Shown: positions 53,163 through 63,200, counted from the first letter of the stretch. The stretch is DNA of 64,000 nucleotides from Roseibium salinum (GCF_026240905.1 NZ_JAPEVI010000001.1:434001-498000); one strand, 5' to 3'. Made by a program: numbers and translations. Notes: generated by a model not told the origin, from the letters alone.

Positions 53163-53422
53163 TCAGGTGCCGCTTCTTCGTCGTCCGAGCCCCAGCTGTC
53201 CAACCAGCTGCGGACCTCCTGTCCGGTCAGATGCTCACCGGTTTCCTGATAGTCCGCCCAGGACGTAAGCGCTTCCCGCAGGAAATCTTCGCGGGCTTCC
53301 TCGCGCGCGACATATTGCTGGATCGCTTCGAGCATGATCCAATGCGCCGAGCGGCGGCGCTGACGAGCGAGCTGCTGAACGCGACCTTTCAGTTCGTCGC
53401 TGATCTTGAGAGAAGTTGCCAT
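53150..53422 (-). CDS. ribbon-helix-helix antitoxin (ParD/CopG-like)
   Basis: A 90-aa protein. The N-terminal ribbon-helix-helix (ATSLKISDELKGRVQQLARQ, RRSAHWIMLEAIQQYV) binds DNA, and the acidic tail (SWLDSWGSDDEEA) probably wraps the toxin. It precedes and overlaps the toxin gene and should repress the shared promoter. ATG 53422 is preferred; the outer start at 53452 adds ten atypical residues. Confidence 0.87.
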   Translation of the reverse strand: MATSLKISDELKGRVQQLARQRRRSAHWIMLEAIQQYVAREEAREDFLREALTSWADYQETGEHLTGQEVRSWLDSWGSDDEEAAPECRR

Positions 53423-53513
53423 TAGCGGCCTCTTATCAAAAAGTAATACCAAGTGATAATTTAATGCCTCCTTGTCGTGAAGTCCAGTCGATGACCGGTG
53501 TTGACAGCTGCGG

Positions 53514-55698
53514 TCAGATCGCCGGCAGCTCGTCGATCATCTTGTCAAGGGTGATCGGACAGTCGCGCACCCTGATCCCGGTTGCGTTGTAGACGGCATT
53601 GGCCACTGCCGCTGCAACGCCGCAGATACCGAGTTCACCAACGCCCTTGGCCTTGAGCGGAGTTGATGCCGCGTCGACCGTATCGAGAAAGATCACTTCC
53701 TGCTGCGGGATGTCGGCGTGAACCGCCACCTCGTAGCCGGCGAGATCATGGTTGACGAAGAACCCGCGCCCGAGGTCGGTGGCCAATTCCTCCGACAGGG
53801 CGGCGCCGACGCCCATGGTCATGCCGCCGATTACCTGGCTTCGTGCGGTGACCGGGTTGAGGATCCGGCCGCAATCACACACGGCCAGCATCCGCCGAAC
53901 ACGTGTTTCGCCGGTGGCGGCATGGACGCCGACCTCGACGAAATGCGCGGCAAAAGTGTCGAGCTGGAGACCTTCCTTGAATTTGCCGAACGTCATCATG
54001 TCCTCGCCGACCAGTTCCTGCTCCATCGATGCTTCGGCGAGGGAAACGACCGTGTTGCCGGCCCGAACCTGGCCGTTTTCGAACCGTGGGTTCTCGACCC
54101 CGAGATGCATTGCGATCTGGCGCTGCAGGGCGAGGCAGGCGGCATAGACGCCGGCAGTGGAGCTCGCGGCGCCGAACTGGCCGCCCGACCCCGAGGCGGC
54201 GGGATAGGCGCTGTCGCCGAGCCTTACCTCGACCGCGTCCATTGTCAGTCCCATCGTTTCGGCGGCGGTCTGTGCGATGATCGTGTAGGAACCGGTCCCG
54301 ATGTCGGTCATGTCGGTTTCGACGATCAGCCGACCTGCGTTGAGGCGCACGCGCGCGCCTGAATCGAGCGTGTTTCCGCCGCGCATGGCGCCTGCCATGC
54401 CATGCCCGATCAGCCACTCGCCTTCCCGCATCCCGCCGGGCGCCCTATTGCGATCCGGCCAGCCGAATTCCTCGGCTCCGCGTTTAAGACACTCGATGAA
54501 GTGCCGCTCCGAGAAGGGCATCTCGGGCTTGCTCGGATTGACCTGCGTGTCGTTGACGATCCGGAACTGGACCGGATCCATGCCGAGCTTCTCGGCCATC
54601 TCATCCATCGCGATTTCGAGCGCCATAAGGCCCGACGCCTCGCCCGGCGCCCGCATGTCGGCAGCCTCCGGCAGGTTCATCTCGACCGGGTGATGGTTGA
54701 TGCGGCGGTTCGCTGCTGCGTAGAAGGTCTTGCTCTGGCCGGTCGAGATCCTCGCCCTGCCCGCCGGGAAGGGTGTGCGATGCGGCTTCATGCCAGATGC
54801 CGGCAAGCTTCCCGTCCGCCCCTGCAGCCAGCCGGATGCGTTGCACCGTAGCCGAACGGTGCGTCGTGTTGTTCATCAAGAAGGGCCGCGGCAACGCCAA
54901 CTTGACCGGGCGCCCGGCGGCCCGTGAGCCGAGCGCGGCCAGAACTTCGTCGGCTCGCAGCGACAGCTTGCCACCAAAACCGCCGCCGACATACGGGCTC
55001 TCCACCCGGATCTTCTCCTCGTCGATGCCGAAGGTTGTGGCCAGCGAGGCCCGATTCCGGCTGATCATCTGGTTCGAGGTCCAGACCGTCAGCCGGTCGC
55101 CGTCCGACCAATCGACCACGGAAGCAAATGGCTCCATCATCGCGTGGGACTGTGATGGCGTGCGATATATCTCGTCCACGACGGCCGCGGCGTTCCGGAA
55201 GGCGGCCTCGACGTCTCCCACGTCGACCGAGGGATCGCCGGTGCCTTCAAGCCGCCGGAACCCGGCGTCCAGATCGAAATCCGATTTCTCTTCTTCGTAG
55301 CTCACCTTGACGAGGGCGGCCGCCGCCCGTGCCTGTTCAAAGCTGTCGGCGACCACCACGGCGATCGCCTGGTGATAATGCTGCACCTCGCTGCCGCCGA
55401 ACAGCCGGGCGACGTTGGACATTCCCAGAGGCAGGGGATCGATCTCGAGCGTGGTGACCACCGCCACGACACCGGGCGCTGCACGAGCGGCAGACGCATC
55501 CATCGAGGTGATTTTCCCCTTGGCGATGCCGGAGCCGACCGGATAGCCGACGAGCTGGCCGTCGACGACATCGTGGCGCTCATAGGCGTAAGGCGCGGTT
55601 CCCGTGACCTTCAGCGGGCCGTCGACACGCAGGTGCGGCTTGCCGACGATCGTTGCGCCGTCGAAGATGTTTTGCCCGGCTGGTTGATTGAATTCCAT
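53514..55698 (-). pseudogene. xanthine dehydrogenase-family molybdopterin-binding subunit (PaoC-like), frameshifted
   Basis: Two frames together encode a ~727-aa large subunit. The N-terminal part (GKPHLRVDGPLKVTGTAPYA, PSQSHAMMEPFASV, SPYVGGGFGGK, then HEAASHTLPGGQGED) runs from ATG 55698. The C-terminal part continues STGQSKTFYAAANRR, MRAPGEASGLMALEIAMDE, ETDMTDIGTGSYT, GSGGQFGAASSTAG and GVGELGICGVAAA to 53514, with the catalytic-Glu region intact. The break is near 54741-54755 and removing one base there would join them. It is therefore inactive as sequenced, while its two partner subunits are intact. Confidence 0.85.
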
Positions 55699-55702
55699 CG
55701 TA

Positions 55703-56653
55703 TCACTCCTCCGCCAGCATGGCGGCCAACGTTCGCTCGGCGAGCGTTAACTTGAAGGCGTTTTCCTCAGTCGGTCGGGCGCCGTCGAGCAGTCGCGCGA
55801 TCGTGGCGCGTGCACCGTTCGGCAGTTCCGCATCGGCATCCGCCCGGCGCCACGGCTTGGGCGCGACGCCGCCAAGCGCCACCTGTCCGGAGCCGTCGGG
55901 CTGGCGGATCAGCGCAACCGAGACCAGCGCAAAGGCAAAGGACGCGCGGTCGCGCACCTTGTAATAAGCCTGACGGCCGCCGGTCGGAGGCGGCAAGCTT
56001 ACCGCGGTAATGATTTCTCCCGGCATCAATGCCGTTTCCTGATCGGGGTTCTCGCCCGGCAGGCGGTGGAACTCTTCGAGCGGAATGCGGCGCTCGGTAC
56101 CCGCCGGCGTAACCGTCTCGACCACCGCATCAAGCACCCGCAACGCAACGGCCATGTCCGAGGGATGGGTGGCGATGCATGCATCCGAGGTGCCGACGAT
56201 GCCAAGCTGGCGTGAGAAAGCGCCCTTGGAAAGAGCCGCACAGCCGGCGCCGGGGTTGCGCTTGTTGCAGGCTTGCGCCGTGTCATAGAAATACGGACAG
56301 CGGGTGCGTTGCAGCAGATTTCCGGCCGTGGTCGCCCTGTTGCGCAACTGGCCCGAGGCACCGGCAACGAGTGCCCGCGTCAGGACGCCGTAATCGTTCC
56401 GTACACGCTCGTGAGCTGCAAGATCGGTGTTGCGCACCATTGCACCTATGCGCAGCCCGCCTTGTGGCGTTTCGGAAATCTTGTCGAGATCGAGCCCGTT
56501 CACGTCGATCAGATGAACCGGCGTCTCGATTTCCAGTTTCATCAGATCGAGAAGATTGGTGCCGCCGGCGATGAACTTCGCGCCTGGAACTTCAGCGGCC
56601 CGCGCCGCGGCAGCGGCCGGATCGGCGGCGCGTTCGTAAGAGAAAGCTCTCAT
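55703..56653 (-). CDS. xanthine dehydrogenase-family FAD-binding subunit with extra FeS motif (PaoB-like)
   Basis: A 316-aa FAD subunit. FAD-binding [13 protein letters not shown] is near residue 28 and [12 protein letters not shown] near 105. After it the sequence RTRCPYFYD ... [11 protein letters not shown] supplies Cys residues for the extra [4Fe-4S] cluster found in PaoB-type aldehyde oxidoreductases. It relays electrons between FeS and FAD centres in a three-subunit molybdenum enzyme. ATG 56653 overlaps the FeS-subunit stop (ATGA). Confidence 0.9.
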   Translation of the reverse strand: MRAFSYERAADPAAAAARAAEVPGAKFIAGGTNLLDLMKLEIETPVHLIDVNGLDLDKISETPQGGLRIGAMVRNTDLAAHERVRNDYGVLTRALVAGASGQLRNRATTAGNLLQRTRCPYFYDTAQACNKRNPGAGCAALSKGAFSRQLGIVGTSDACIATHPSDMAVALRVLDAVVETVTPAGTERRIPLEEFHRLPGENPDQETALMPGEIITAVSLPPPTGGRQAYYKVRDRASFAFALVSVALIRQPDGSGQVALGGVAPKPWRRADADAELPNGARATIARLLDGARPTEENAFKLTLAERTLAAMLAEE

Positions 56654-57291
56654 CCCCGTTCCTCCGCCACCGCGGTGATTGCTGCCAGGATGTTGGAATA
56701 GGCGCCGCACCGGCAGATGTTGCCTGACATGCGTTCCCGGATTTCGGCGTCCGACATTTCTAATCCCGCGGTCAGATCCCCGGTCACGTGACTGGGGATG
56801 CCCTCGCGGATTTCCTCAATCACCGCTTTGGCCGAACAGATCTGGCCGGGCGTGCAGTAACCGCACTGGAAGGCGTCATGCTGGAGGAAGGCGGCCTGCA
56901 TCGGGTCGAGGTTATCTGGCGTACCGATCCCTTCGATGGTTCTGATTTCATCGCCCTCATGCATCACGGCGAGGCTGAGACACGAGTTCATGCGCCGGCC
57001 GTTGACCGTAACGGTGCAGGCGCCACACTGGCCGTGGTCACAGCCCTTCTTCGTCCCCGTGAGATGCAGATGCTCGCGCAGCGCGTCGAGCAGCGTGGTC
57101 CTGTGATCGACGTCAAGCGTCCGCTCCTGCCCATTGACGGTGAGCGAAAAACGCGATCGCTCCGCCCTGTCCGGGTTGGCCGGGGCTGCGCCCTGGGCGC
57201 TGGCGGCGCGATGGTCTTTGAATCCGGTGGGTGGGGTCATGGATGCACCTGCCTTTCTCTCACGCGTCGGATCGGCTTCGGATGTTGACAT
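56650..57291 (-). CDS. xanthine dehydrogenase-family [2Fe-2S] subunit (PaoA-like)
   Basis: A 213-aa iron-sulphur subunit with two [2Fe-2S] domains: plant-type [15 protein letters not shown] (with the CxxC plus [12 protein letters not shown] loop) and C-terminal [10 protein letters not shown] ... [11 protein letters not shown]. coli PaoA has a Tat leader; here the N-terminal ~45 residues are polar with no RR-hydrophobic signal, so this enzyme looks cytoplasmic. Start ATG 57291; ATG 57240 (MTPPTG) is a possible alternative. Confidence 0.9.
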   Translation of the reverse strand: MSTSEADPTRERKAGASMTPPTGFKDHRAASAQGAAPANPDRAERSRFSLTVNGQERTLDVDHRTTLLDALREHLHLTGTKKGCDHGQCGACTVTVNGRRMNSCLSLAVMHEGDEIRTIEGIGTPDNLDPMQAAFLQHDAFQCGYCTPGQICSAKAVIEEIREGIPSHVTGDLTAGLEMSDAEIRERMSGNICRCGAYSNILAAITAVAEERG

Positions 57292-57530
57292 CTCGCAAAT
57301 ATCCAGACCCCAACCGCCGTGAAGGAACCTTGTTCCTTCTCAAGCGAGCCATGACTGTCATGCATGGTCAGGACGGGAACTCACCGGCATCCGCACCCGT
57401 GCTATGCCGACTATCGCAGCGATCGTGCGGGACCCTCAAAATGCGCGCGATTTTTCACAGATAGGCAGTTTCGAATCCCTTAAGTCCGAACTCGGCGGGC
57501 GCCCGCTACGCCTTCGATCGCCAGCGCCTT

Positions 57531-59213
57531 CTAGCGGCAGGTGAAACTGTCGGCGCTTTCGATGTCTCCCGAGCCGTCGTAGCGCGCCACCTGCGGCCAG
57601 TCGCACAGCGGCCTGGTGCGCTGCTTGCTCCAACCCTCGGGCAGCTCCTTGTTGTCGGCCCGCACAGATGCGACGACTGCACCCGGCGCCTCGCCCTTTT
57701 CGACCCAGTCCACCAGTTCCTGGAACAGGTCGAAGCGGTCGGTCGCGGGCCCGCCGTCGCAATGCGCCATGCCGGGGACGCTGTAGAAGCGCGCGAAATC
57801 GGAGACATCGCCGCCATTATTGGCCTTGAGCCTTTCGTACCAGTCGATGGTCGCATTTATCGAGAACACGCCGTCGCTGGCGCCGTGGAAGACGATCGCC
57901 TTGCCGCCGGCCTGCTGGAGTTCGGCGATCTTCGGCGCGCGCCAGTCGGTCGGCGCCATCACGTCCATCGGCGAGGCGGGAAACGCGTCGCTGGTCGCCA
58001 GGATCTTCTTTCCGTCCTCGTCGAAGTCGAAGTTGATAAGGAAGTCGAGCAGCGCTTCCGGCGTGCCCTCGATTTCGCTCGGCGGCGTGGTGAAGACGTG
58101 CGCCAGCGAGCCCGCGCCCATCACGGCGATGAGCGGCATGTGGTCCCATGGCGGGATCGGGCTCTCGAGCTTCCAGAAGCGCCAGTCGCCCGAAGCGATG
58201 CCGGCGTCGTAGGACCAGTCGGTGTAGAGTTGCTCACCCGCAGAGTTCGTGGGGCCGGCGAAGGCGCGCGACAGCGCTTCCACCTGTTCCGCCGCGAGGC
58301 ACTGGTTGCTCTCGCCGGCGGCACATTGGAGGCTGTTCAGGTCAAATGCGGACTGGCATGCAACGAGGTCGCCGACGATGCCGTCTTCGGCGCCATCGAG
58401 GCTGTCGCAGGCCTCAAGAACGCCATCTGCCACAACGGCCATGTCCTGCGGGCTGAAAGCCTTGCGGATATCCTCATTGGCAAGGCGGAAGCTCTGCACG
58501 TCCCAGGCGTGCTGCACGGCCGCCATGGGCAGGTTGTAGCCGGGCGCGCCGGCGAGGAAGCCGTCGAACTCGTCCGCGAGACGGGTCGCGCCGACCAGCG
58601 CGTGACGGCCGCCGTTGGAGCAGCCGACCATGTAGGAATACTCCGGGCCGTCGCCGTAATAGGCCTCGATCAGGTTCTTGGCGATCGGGGTCAGGACGAC
58701 GTTGGCGCCGTAGCCGTAATCGACGCGCGCCTGGTGATCGAGGCCGAATACGTTGCCGCCGGCAAGGCCCGCGTCCGGATTGGCCTCTCCGTCATGGCCG
58801 GCATCGGTGGAGAGGACGGCGTAGCCGCGTGACAGGGCGTTGTCCGGCTGGTTGCCTTTGAGATCGCCGTAGGCAGGCACCACCTTGCCGTCGTTGCCGC
58901 CATTGGCCTGGTGGACATATCGCCCGTTCCATTCGTCCGGCAGCCGCATTTCGAAGCCGATCGCGTAGGGCATGCCGTCGGCGCCGGTCCGCTCGTTGAC
59001 CGCGCCGCGCACGATGCAGTGCGGGCCTGCCTGGTCATCGGCTGGAGCGGACTGCGCCGACACGATGCGGGTGCCCGGCAATGCAAGCTCGGAAAGCGCG
59101 GCGGGTTCGCAGGCGAGCCTGGCCTGTGCATGGGCCTGCGTGGCCGGAGCGATCGCAGCCAGCGGCACAAGCGCCGCCGCAACGACGCCCGGCAATCTCG
59201 ATTGCCTCGTCAT
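57531..59213 (-). CDS. tannase/feruloyl esterase-family exported protein
   Basis: A 560-aa precursor with signal peptide (VVAAALVPLAAIAPATQAHA). It is a tannase-family alpha/beta hydrolase: catalytic Ser in MVGCSNGGRHALV near 205, a YVHQANGGNDGKV oxyanion-type segment near 105, GGKAIVFHGASDGVFS carrying the Asp and SVPGMAHCDGG carrying the His. It also has Cys residues for the family disulphide. The family hydrolyses feruloyl, galloyl or similar aromatic esters outside the cytoplasm. It is upstream of the Pao-like genes on the same strand (240-base gap); the aldehyde or phenolic released may feed them, which is inference. Confidence 0.87.
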   Translation of the reverse strand: MTRQSRLPGVVAAALVPLAAIAPATQAHAQARLACEPAALSELALPGTRIVSAQSAPADDQAGPHCIVRGAVNERTGADGMPYAIGFEMRLPDEWNGRYVHQANGGNDGKVVPAYGDLKGNQPDNALSRGYAVLSTDAGHDGEANPDAGLAGGNVFGLDHQARVDYGYGANVVLTPIAKNLIEAYYGDGPEYSYMVGCSNGGRHALVGATRLADEFDGFLAGAPGYNLPMAAVQHAWDVQSFRLANEDIRKAFSPQDMAVVADGVLEACDSLDGAEDGIVGDLVACQSAFDLNSLQCAAGESNQCLAAEQVEALSRAFAGPTNSAGEQLYTDWSYDAGIASGDWRFWKLESPIPPWDHMPLIAVMGAGSLAHVFTTPPSEIEGTPEALLDFLINFDFDEDGKKILATSDAFPASPMDVMAPTDWRAPKIAELQQAGGKAIVFHGASDGVFSINATIDWYERLKANNGGDVSDFARFYSVPGMAHCDGGPATDRFDLFQELVDWVEKGEAPGAVVASVRADNKELPEGWSKQRTRPLCDWPQVARYDGSGDIESADSFTCR

Positions 59214-59317
59214 GTCATCCTCCTTGTGCGGCCCAGCCTCCTTACCGGATACCGCTATAGACCATAATGATTATATCATATAACTATCAAGGCGCAATTC
59301 ACGATCAAGAGCGATTG

Positions 59318-60532
59318 CTACGCGACGCCTTTTCGCTTTGCGATGAGATCACTGACCATGCGGGCGGTGACCGGCGCCAGGGTGAGGCCGAGATGACCGT
59401 GCCCGAAGGCAAAGATGATATCGTTGCCGCCCTTTGAGGCGCGGATAACCGGAACGGAGTCGGGCATGGACGGCCGAAAACCGAGCCAGGTTCGGTCCGG
59501 CGCGCCGAGAGAGGGGAAAACGGCACGCGCCCGTTCTTCAAGAAATGTCAGGCGTTTTGCCGAGGGCGGCGCGGTCAGGCCTCCAAGTTCCACCGTGCCC
59601 GCCGCGCGCAGGCGTCCTGCCATGGGTATGAGGTAGAAGCCATTTGCGGTCGGGCAGACAGGGCGGGACAATGGTGGGGTGTCCATGTCGAATTCGACAT
59701 GGTAGCCGCGTTCTGTGTCGAGTGGCACGCGGTCTCCGGCCTGGCGGGCCAGCACTTTCGAATGTGCGCCGGCTGCAATCACCACAGTCTTCGCCCGGAC
59801 CTTGCTGGAACCACAGGACACCATCACGCCATCTGAAGTCCGCTCGAGCGCGCGTGCGGCTGCGTGGAGAAATGCCACGCCCTTGCTCTCGGTGGCGGCT
59901 TTCAACCGTCCCATCAGCGCGCCAGGGTCGCTCAAGTGCGAAGCGTTCGGAAAATAGACACTGCCGCCTTCAAACGGTGGCAGTGCGGGTTCGAGCGCTG
60001 CCGTTTCTTCCTGGGACAGGAGTTCCTGAGGCACCTGGAAATGGTTTCTCACCGCGATTTCACCTCCTGCGCGGTCGAAGGCCGAGCGTGTGCTGTAAAG
60101 ATAGAGGCAACCCCTGTTCCGCATCAGATCCTCTGCCCCGATTTCCATCAGAAGGTTCGCCCAGCCGGTGGGAACTTCGGACAACATGCGGGCGATCCGA
60201 TCTGCATTACGGCGGCAATTGCCTGGCAGCGAATGCCACGCGAAGCGGGCCATCCAGGGCGCCAGAGAAAACAGCGCTGCCTTGCGGATCGACAGTGGGC
60301 TGTCTCTGGAGAGGAGCAACGAAGGCAGGTTTCGCAGCAAGGCAGGCGTCCCGACCGGCATCACGGCGTAGTCGGCGATGGTCCCCGCACTGCCAAAACT
60401 GGTGCCGCCGGCGTCTAGATCCGGGTCGATAACCAGAATCTCCCGACCTTCGGAGGCAAGCCGAAATGCACTTGCCAGCCCCGAGACGCCGCCGCCGATC
60501 ACGGCGATTTCGGTAGTCAGAACCTCGCTCAT
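59318..60532 (-). CDS. FAD-dependent D-amino-acid dehydrogenase/oxidase-like protein (DadA family)
   Basis: A 404-aa DAO-fold flavoenzyme. FAD-binding EIAVIGGGVSGLASAFRLAS is at residues 8-26, GGTSFGSAGTI follows, and the C-terminal FAFGHGHLGLTLAPVTARM segment is typical of DadA/glycine-oxidase relatives. It deaminates or oxidises an amino acid substrate and passes electrons to the chain or O2. It begins two bases after the stop of the MocR-type regulator, so the two are co-transcribed. ATG 60532. Substrate unknown; the neighbouring TRAP importer may supply it. Confidence 0.87.
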   Translation of the reverse strand: MSEVLTTEIAVIGGGVSGLASAFRLASEGREILVIDPDLDAGGTSFGSAGTIADYAVMPVGTPALLRNLPSLLLSRDSPLSIRKAALFSLAPWMARFAWHSLPGNCRRNADRIARMLSEVPTGWANLLMEIGAEDLMRNRGCLYLYSTRSAFDRAGGEIAVRNHFQVPQELLSQEETAALEPALPPFEGGSVYFPNASHLSDPGALMGRLKAATESKGVAFLHAAARALERTSDGVMVSCGSSKVRAKTVVIAAGAHSKVLARQAGDRVPLDTERGYHVEFDMDTPPLSRPVCPTANGFYLIPMAGRLRAAGTVELGGLTAPPSAKRLTFLEERARAVFPSLGAPDRTWLGFRPSMPDSVPVIRASKGGNDIIFAFGHGHLGLTLAPVTARMVSDLIAKRKGVA

Positions 60533-60534
60533 GA

Positions 60535-61917
60535 TCACTGGAGAGCTTCGTAACGGCGACGGTCGCTCTTCAGGATCTGGCAAAGCTTGTCGAGGCCTGA
60601 ACGCAAATCCTCGTGTGTCCGGGCAGCGCCGAGATTAATGCGCACGGCATGTGGAATACATTCCCGGGTGACCGCAAAGGCTTCGCCCGACAGCACGCCG
60701 ACGCCATCTCGATGGGCGGCTTTGACGAAGGAATTGCCGTGCCAGGGATCCGGCAGACGCAGCCAGCAATGGGGCGAGACGTCATCGGTTGCCAGATCGT
60801 GCCCGGAGAGGATCGATTGCACGATTTCCTGCCGATTGCGAAACTCGGCCACTTGTCCCGCAATGATTGCGTCGAGTGTGCCTTCTTCGATCATGCGCAC
60901 CGCAATCAGCGCATTGAGCGCGCTGATGCTCCAGCAGTCGATCCTCAACATGGCGGCAATGTCGAACACCATCGGCTCCGGCGCCAGCACGGCGCCAAGC
61001 CGAAGACCGGGTGCGACACATTTCGACAGGCTGTTGATATGGATGGTGATGTCCGGGTTCGTTTGCGCGAATGTCGGTGCTGCGCCAGGTTTCAGGGCCC
61101 GGTAGACGTCGTCTTCAATGATGAGGACGCCGTGCCGCCGCGCGGTGGCGGCAAGGGTGGCCTTGCGTTCAGCAGACATGGTGACGGTCAACGGGTTGTG
61201 CAGCGTCGGGATCAGGAAGACCGCGCGCGGCCGGTCCGCTTCGCAGACGGCCGCGAAATCGGCGGGGCTCATGCCCTCGCCGTCCACTTCGACCGGCTTC
61301 AGGACCAGGTCGAGAGAACGACAGAGCGCGCCAATACCTTGATAGGTCACTATGTCCGTTACAATGACATCGCCCGGCCGGGCGATAGCTCGCAGAACAC
61401 AGCCGAGTGCCTGCTGCGCCCCATTGGTGACAACCAGGTTTGAAGGATCGACCGTCCCGATCAGCGTCGACATCCAGGCGGCCATCGCCTCCCGTGCCCA
61501 GACCGGCCCTTCCGGCGCGTGAAAATCTTGCAGGGCCGTAAAGCGGGGATCAGCCGGCAACTGGGTCATCAGAGCCGAGAGCGCCTGAAGGTAGCCGGTT
61601 GTTGCCGGACGGTTGACGGAGAGGTCGATATATCCCGACCGGTCGAGCGGCGCCGACTTGAAGACTGCGACCTGGGACGGATCTGCGACGATGGAGCCGC
61701 GGCCCGGCCGGCTTTCCACCAAACCGCGTTCCTGCAAGGAGGCGAAGGCCCGCGTAACAGTCGTCAGATTAACCCCGGTCGACTGGGCAATGTCCCGCTG
61801 CGGCGGCAGCCGGTCTCCGACCGCAAGTTGTCCATTCGCAATTCTTTCCTCAATGATCCCGGCAATCTGCAAGTAGATCGGACCATCAGACTTCCTGAAA
61901 CTCAACTTATCGAACAT
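60535..61917 (-). CDS. MocR-type regulator (GntR winged helix fused to aminotransferase fold)
   Basis: A 460-aa MocR/PdxR-type regulator. A GntR winged helix at ~10-75 (GPIYLQIAGIIEERI, LPPQRDIAQSTGVNLTTVTRAF) is joined to a class I aminotransferase domain with LIIEDDVYRALK and the PLP Lys in INSLSKCVAPGLRLG. Such proteins sense an amino compound as a PLP aldimine. It is divergent from the DctP-type TRAP gene; two TTGTAT-N3-ATACAA palindromes in between are its likely sites. ATG 61917 is preferred; an in-frame GTG at 61974 is possible. Confidence 0.9.
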   Translation of the reverse strand: MFDKLSFRKSDGPIYLQIAGIIEERIANGQLAVGDRLPPQRDIAQSTGVNLTTVTRAFASLQERGLVESRPGRGSIVADPSQVAVFKSAPLDRSGYIDLSVNRPATTGYLQALSALMTQLPADPRFTALQDFHAPEGPVWAREAMAAWMSTLIGTVDPSNLVVTNGAQQALGCVLRAIARPGDVIVTDIVTYQGIGALCRSLDLVLKPVEVDGEGMSPADFAAVCEADRPRAVFLIPTLHNPLTVTMSAERKATLAATARRHGVLIIEDDVYRALKPGAAPTFAQTNPDITIHINSLSKCVAPGLRLGAVLAPEPMVFDIAAMLRIDCWSISALNALIAVRMIEEGTLDAIIAGQVAEFRNRQEIVQSILSGHDLATDDVSPHCWLRLPDPWHGNSFVKAAHRDGVGVLSGEAFAVTRECIPHAVRINLGAARTHEDLRSGLDKLCQILKSDRRRYEALQ

Positions 61918-61989
61918 TCGCCGCAATACCCTTGGTCTGTCTGATAATGGTGTGTTGTGCCCGCCGGTTGTCACCGGTCACCAGACATA

Positions 61990-62004
61990 TTGTATTACAT
62001 ACAA
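61990..62004. promoter_or_regulatory. candidate MocR operator TTGTAT-N3-ATACAA
   Basis: A perfect 6-3-6 palindrome (TTGTATTACATACAA) in the divergent region between the MocR gene and the TRAP operon, 73 bases upstream of the MocR start. It is repeated almost exactly at 62153-62167. Confidence 0.6.
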
Positions 62005-62095
62005 ACAAGTCAACATCTCCCGGTTTTAGACCAGATCTGCGCAAAGCGCATCAAACATCCCGCCTAAAAGCACCATACAATGCCATTCTACCCGC

Positions 62096-62101
62096 TTGAC
62101 A
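62096..62101 (+). promoter_or_regulatory. -35-like TTGACA upstream of dctP
   Basis: An exact consensus -35 hexamer 95 bases before the TRAP binding-protein start. The expected -10 window (62119-62124, TTGTTT) is weak, so activation by the divergent regulator is plausible. Confidence 0.35.
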
Positions 62102-62152
62102 GTAGCAGATTTTTGATATTGTTTGATCATACATGTTGGTCTTGTACCCACA

Positions 62153-62167
62153 TTGTATGACATACAT
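62153..62167. promoter_or_regulatory. second candidate MocR operator
   Basis: TTGTATGACATACAT repeats the 61990-62004 palindrome with one mismatch, 29 bases upstream of the TRAP binding-protein start. Isolated half-sites (ATACAA at 62075-62080, ATACAT near 62129) lie between the two. Confidence 0.55.
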
Positions 62168-62195
62168 AAGAAAAATGACCGCAGAGGAGAGCAAG

Positions 62196-63200
62196 ATGTC
62201 GGTACACGGTAGGTGGCTCACGACGGTGGCGTTCGCTTCGGCAATGCTGATGGCAGGAGCCGCGGAGGCGGAGACCCTTCGCTTGTCGACATTGGACAAG
62301 CCGGGTTCGGATGGCGCGAACGCCGCAGAAACTTTTGCAGAACTTGTCAAGGAAAAGACCGACGGACGGATCGAGATCACAGTCTATCCGGCCAGCCAGC
62401 TGGGCGACTGGACCGAGGTTTATAACGGGGTCACCTTCGGCGCTGTCGACTTGGCGATGCAGCCGCTTTCGACTGACAGCGACCGGCGTCTGGCAATCAC
62501 CTGGTTCCCCTACACCTTCACAGATTATGCCTCGGCCAGGGATGCCCTTTCGGCCGACGGATATGTCACCAAGATCGTTGATGGGATCATCGCTGATCAG
62601 GGTCTCAAGCTGCTGGCAACCTATGGCGCCGGCATGGGCGGAGCCGTCTTTGCCAACGAGGTCGACGACCCGACAAATCCGGATGCGAGTCACAACATCA
62701 AGATCCGCGTCTGGCCGGGCGGCACGACCCACCATGCCCTGATGGAGCGATTGGGCTTCAACGTCGCCGTCGTGCCGTGGGCCGAACTCTACACCGGCAT
62801 GCAGACCGGCGTGGTCGACGGCGCCATCGGCGGCACCCCGGAACTGGCCCTCGACAATTTCAAGGATATTGCAAAAACCTGGGTCCAGTACAACGACCAT
62901 TTCGAGGCCAATTACATCTTCATGAACCTGGGCAAGTTCGAGGGTCTCCAGGCTGCCGATCAAGCCGCGCTGGTGGAAGCGGCGCAAGAAATCGCCGACA
63001 AGCGCTTCGACGAGGTCGCCGCCGCGGATGCCGCCCGTCTGCAGCAGATGAAGGATCTCGGCATCAATGTGATCGAACTGACGCCTGACCAACTTCAGGC
63101 CTTTGCGGCAATCACCCGCAAGGATGTTTGGCCATCAATTTCAGAGGAGATCGGACCGGACATACTCAAGCAGCTTCAGGAAGCGACCGGCAGCAACTAG
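62196..63200 (+). CDS. dctP: TRAP transporter substrate-binding protein, DctP family
   Basis: A 334-aa precursor with Sec signal peptide (TTVAFASAMLMAGAAEA). The mature sequence ETLRLSTLDKPGSDGANAAE and the family segments VYPASQLGDWTEVYNGV, WPGGTTHHALMERLGFN and PWAELYTGMQTGVVDGA are those of DctP-type binders, which hold carboxylate ligands with a conserved Arg (here in KIRVWPGG). The ligand may be the substrate of the divergent DadA-like enzyme. ATG 62196 with GAGGAGA upstream is chosen over an AT-rich extension at 62133. Confidence 0.92.
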   Translation: MSVHGRWLTTVAFASAMLMAGAAEAETLRLSTLDKPGSDGANAAETFAELVKEKTDGRIEITVYPASQLGDWTEVYNGVTFGAVDLAMQPLSTDSDRRLAITWFPYTFTDYASARDALSADGYVTKIVDGIIADQGLKLLATYGAGMGGAVFANEVDDPTNPDASHNIKIRVWPGGTTHHALMERLGFNVAVVPWAELYTGMQTGVVDGAIGGTPELALDNFKDIAKTWVQYNDHFEANYIFMNLGKFEGLQAADQAALVEAAQEIADKRFDEVAAADAARLQQMKDLGINVIELTPDQLQAFAAITRKDVWPSISEEIGPDILKQLQEATGSN

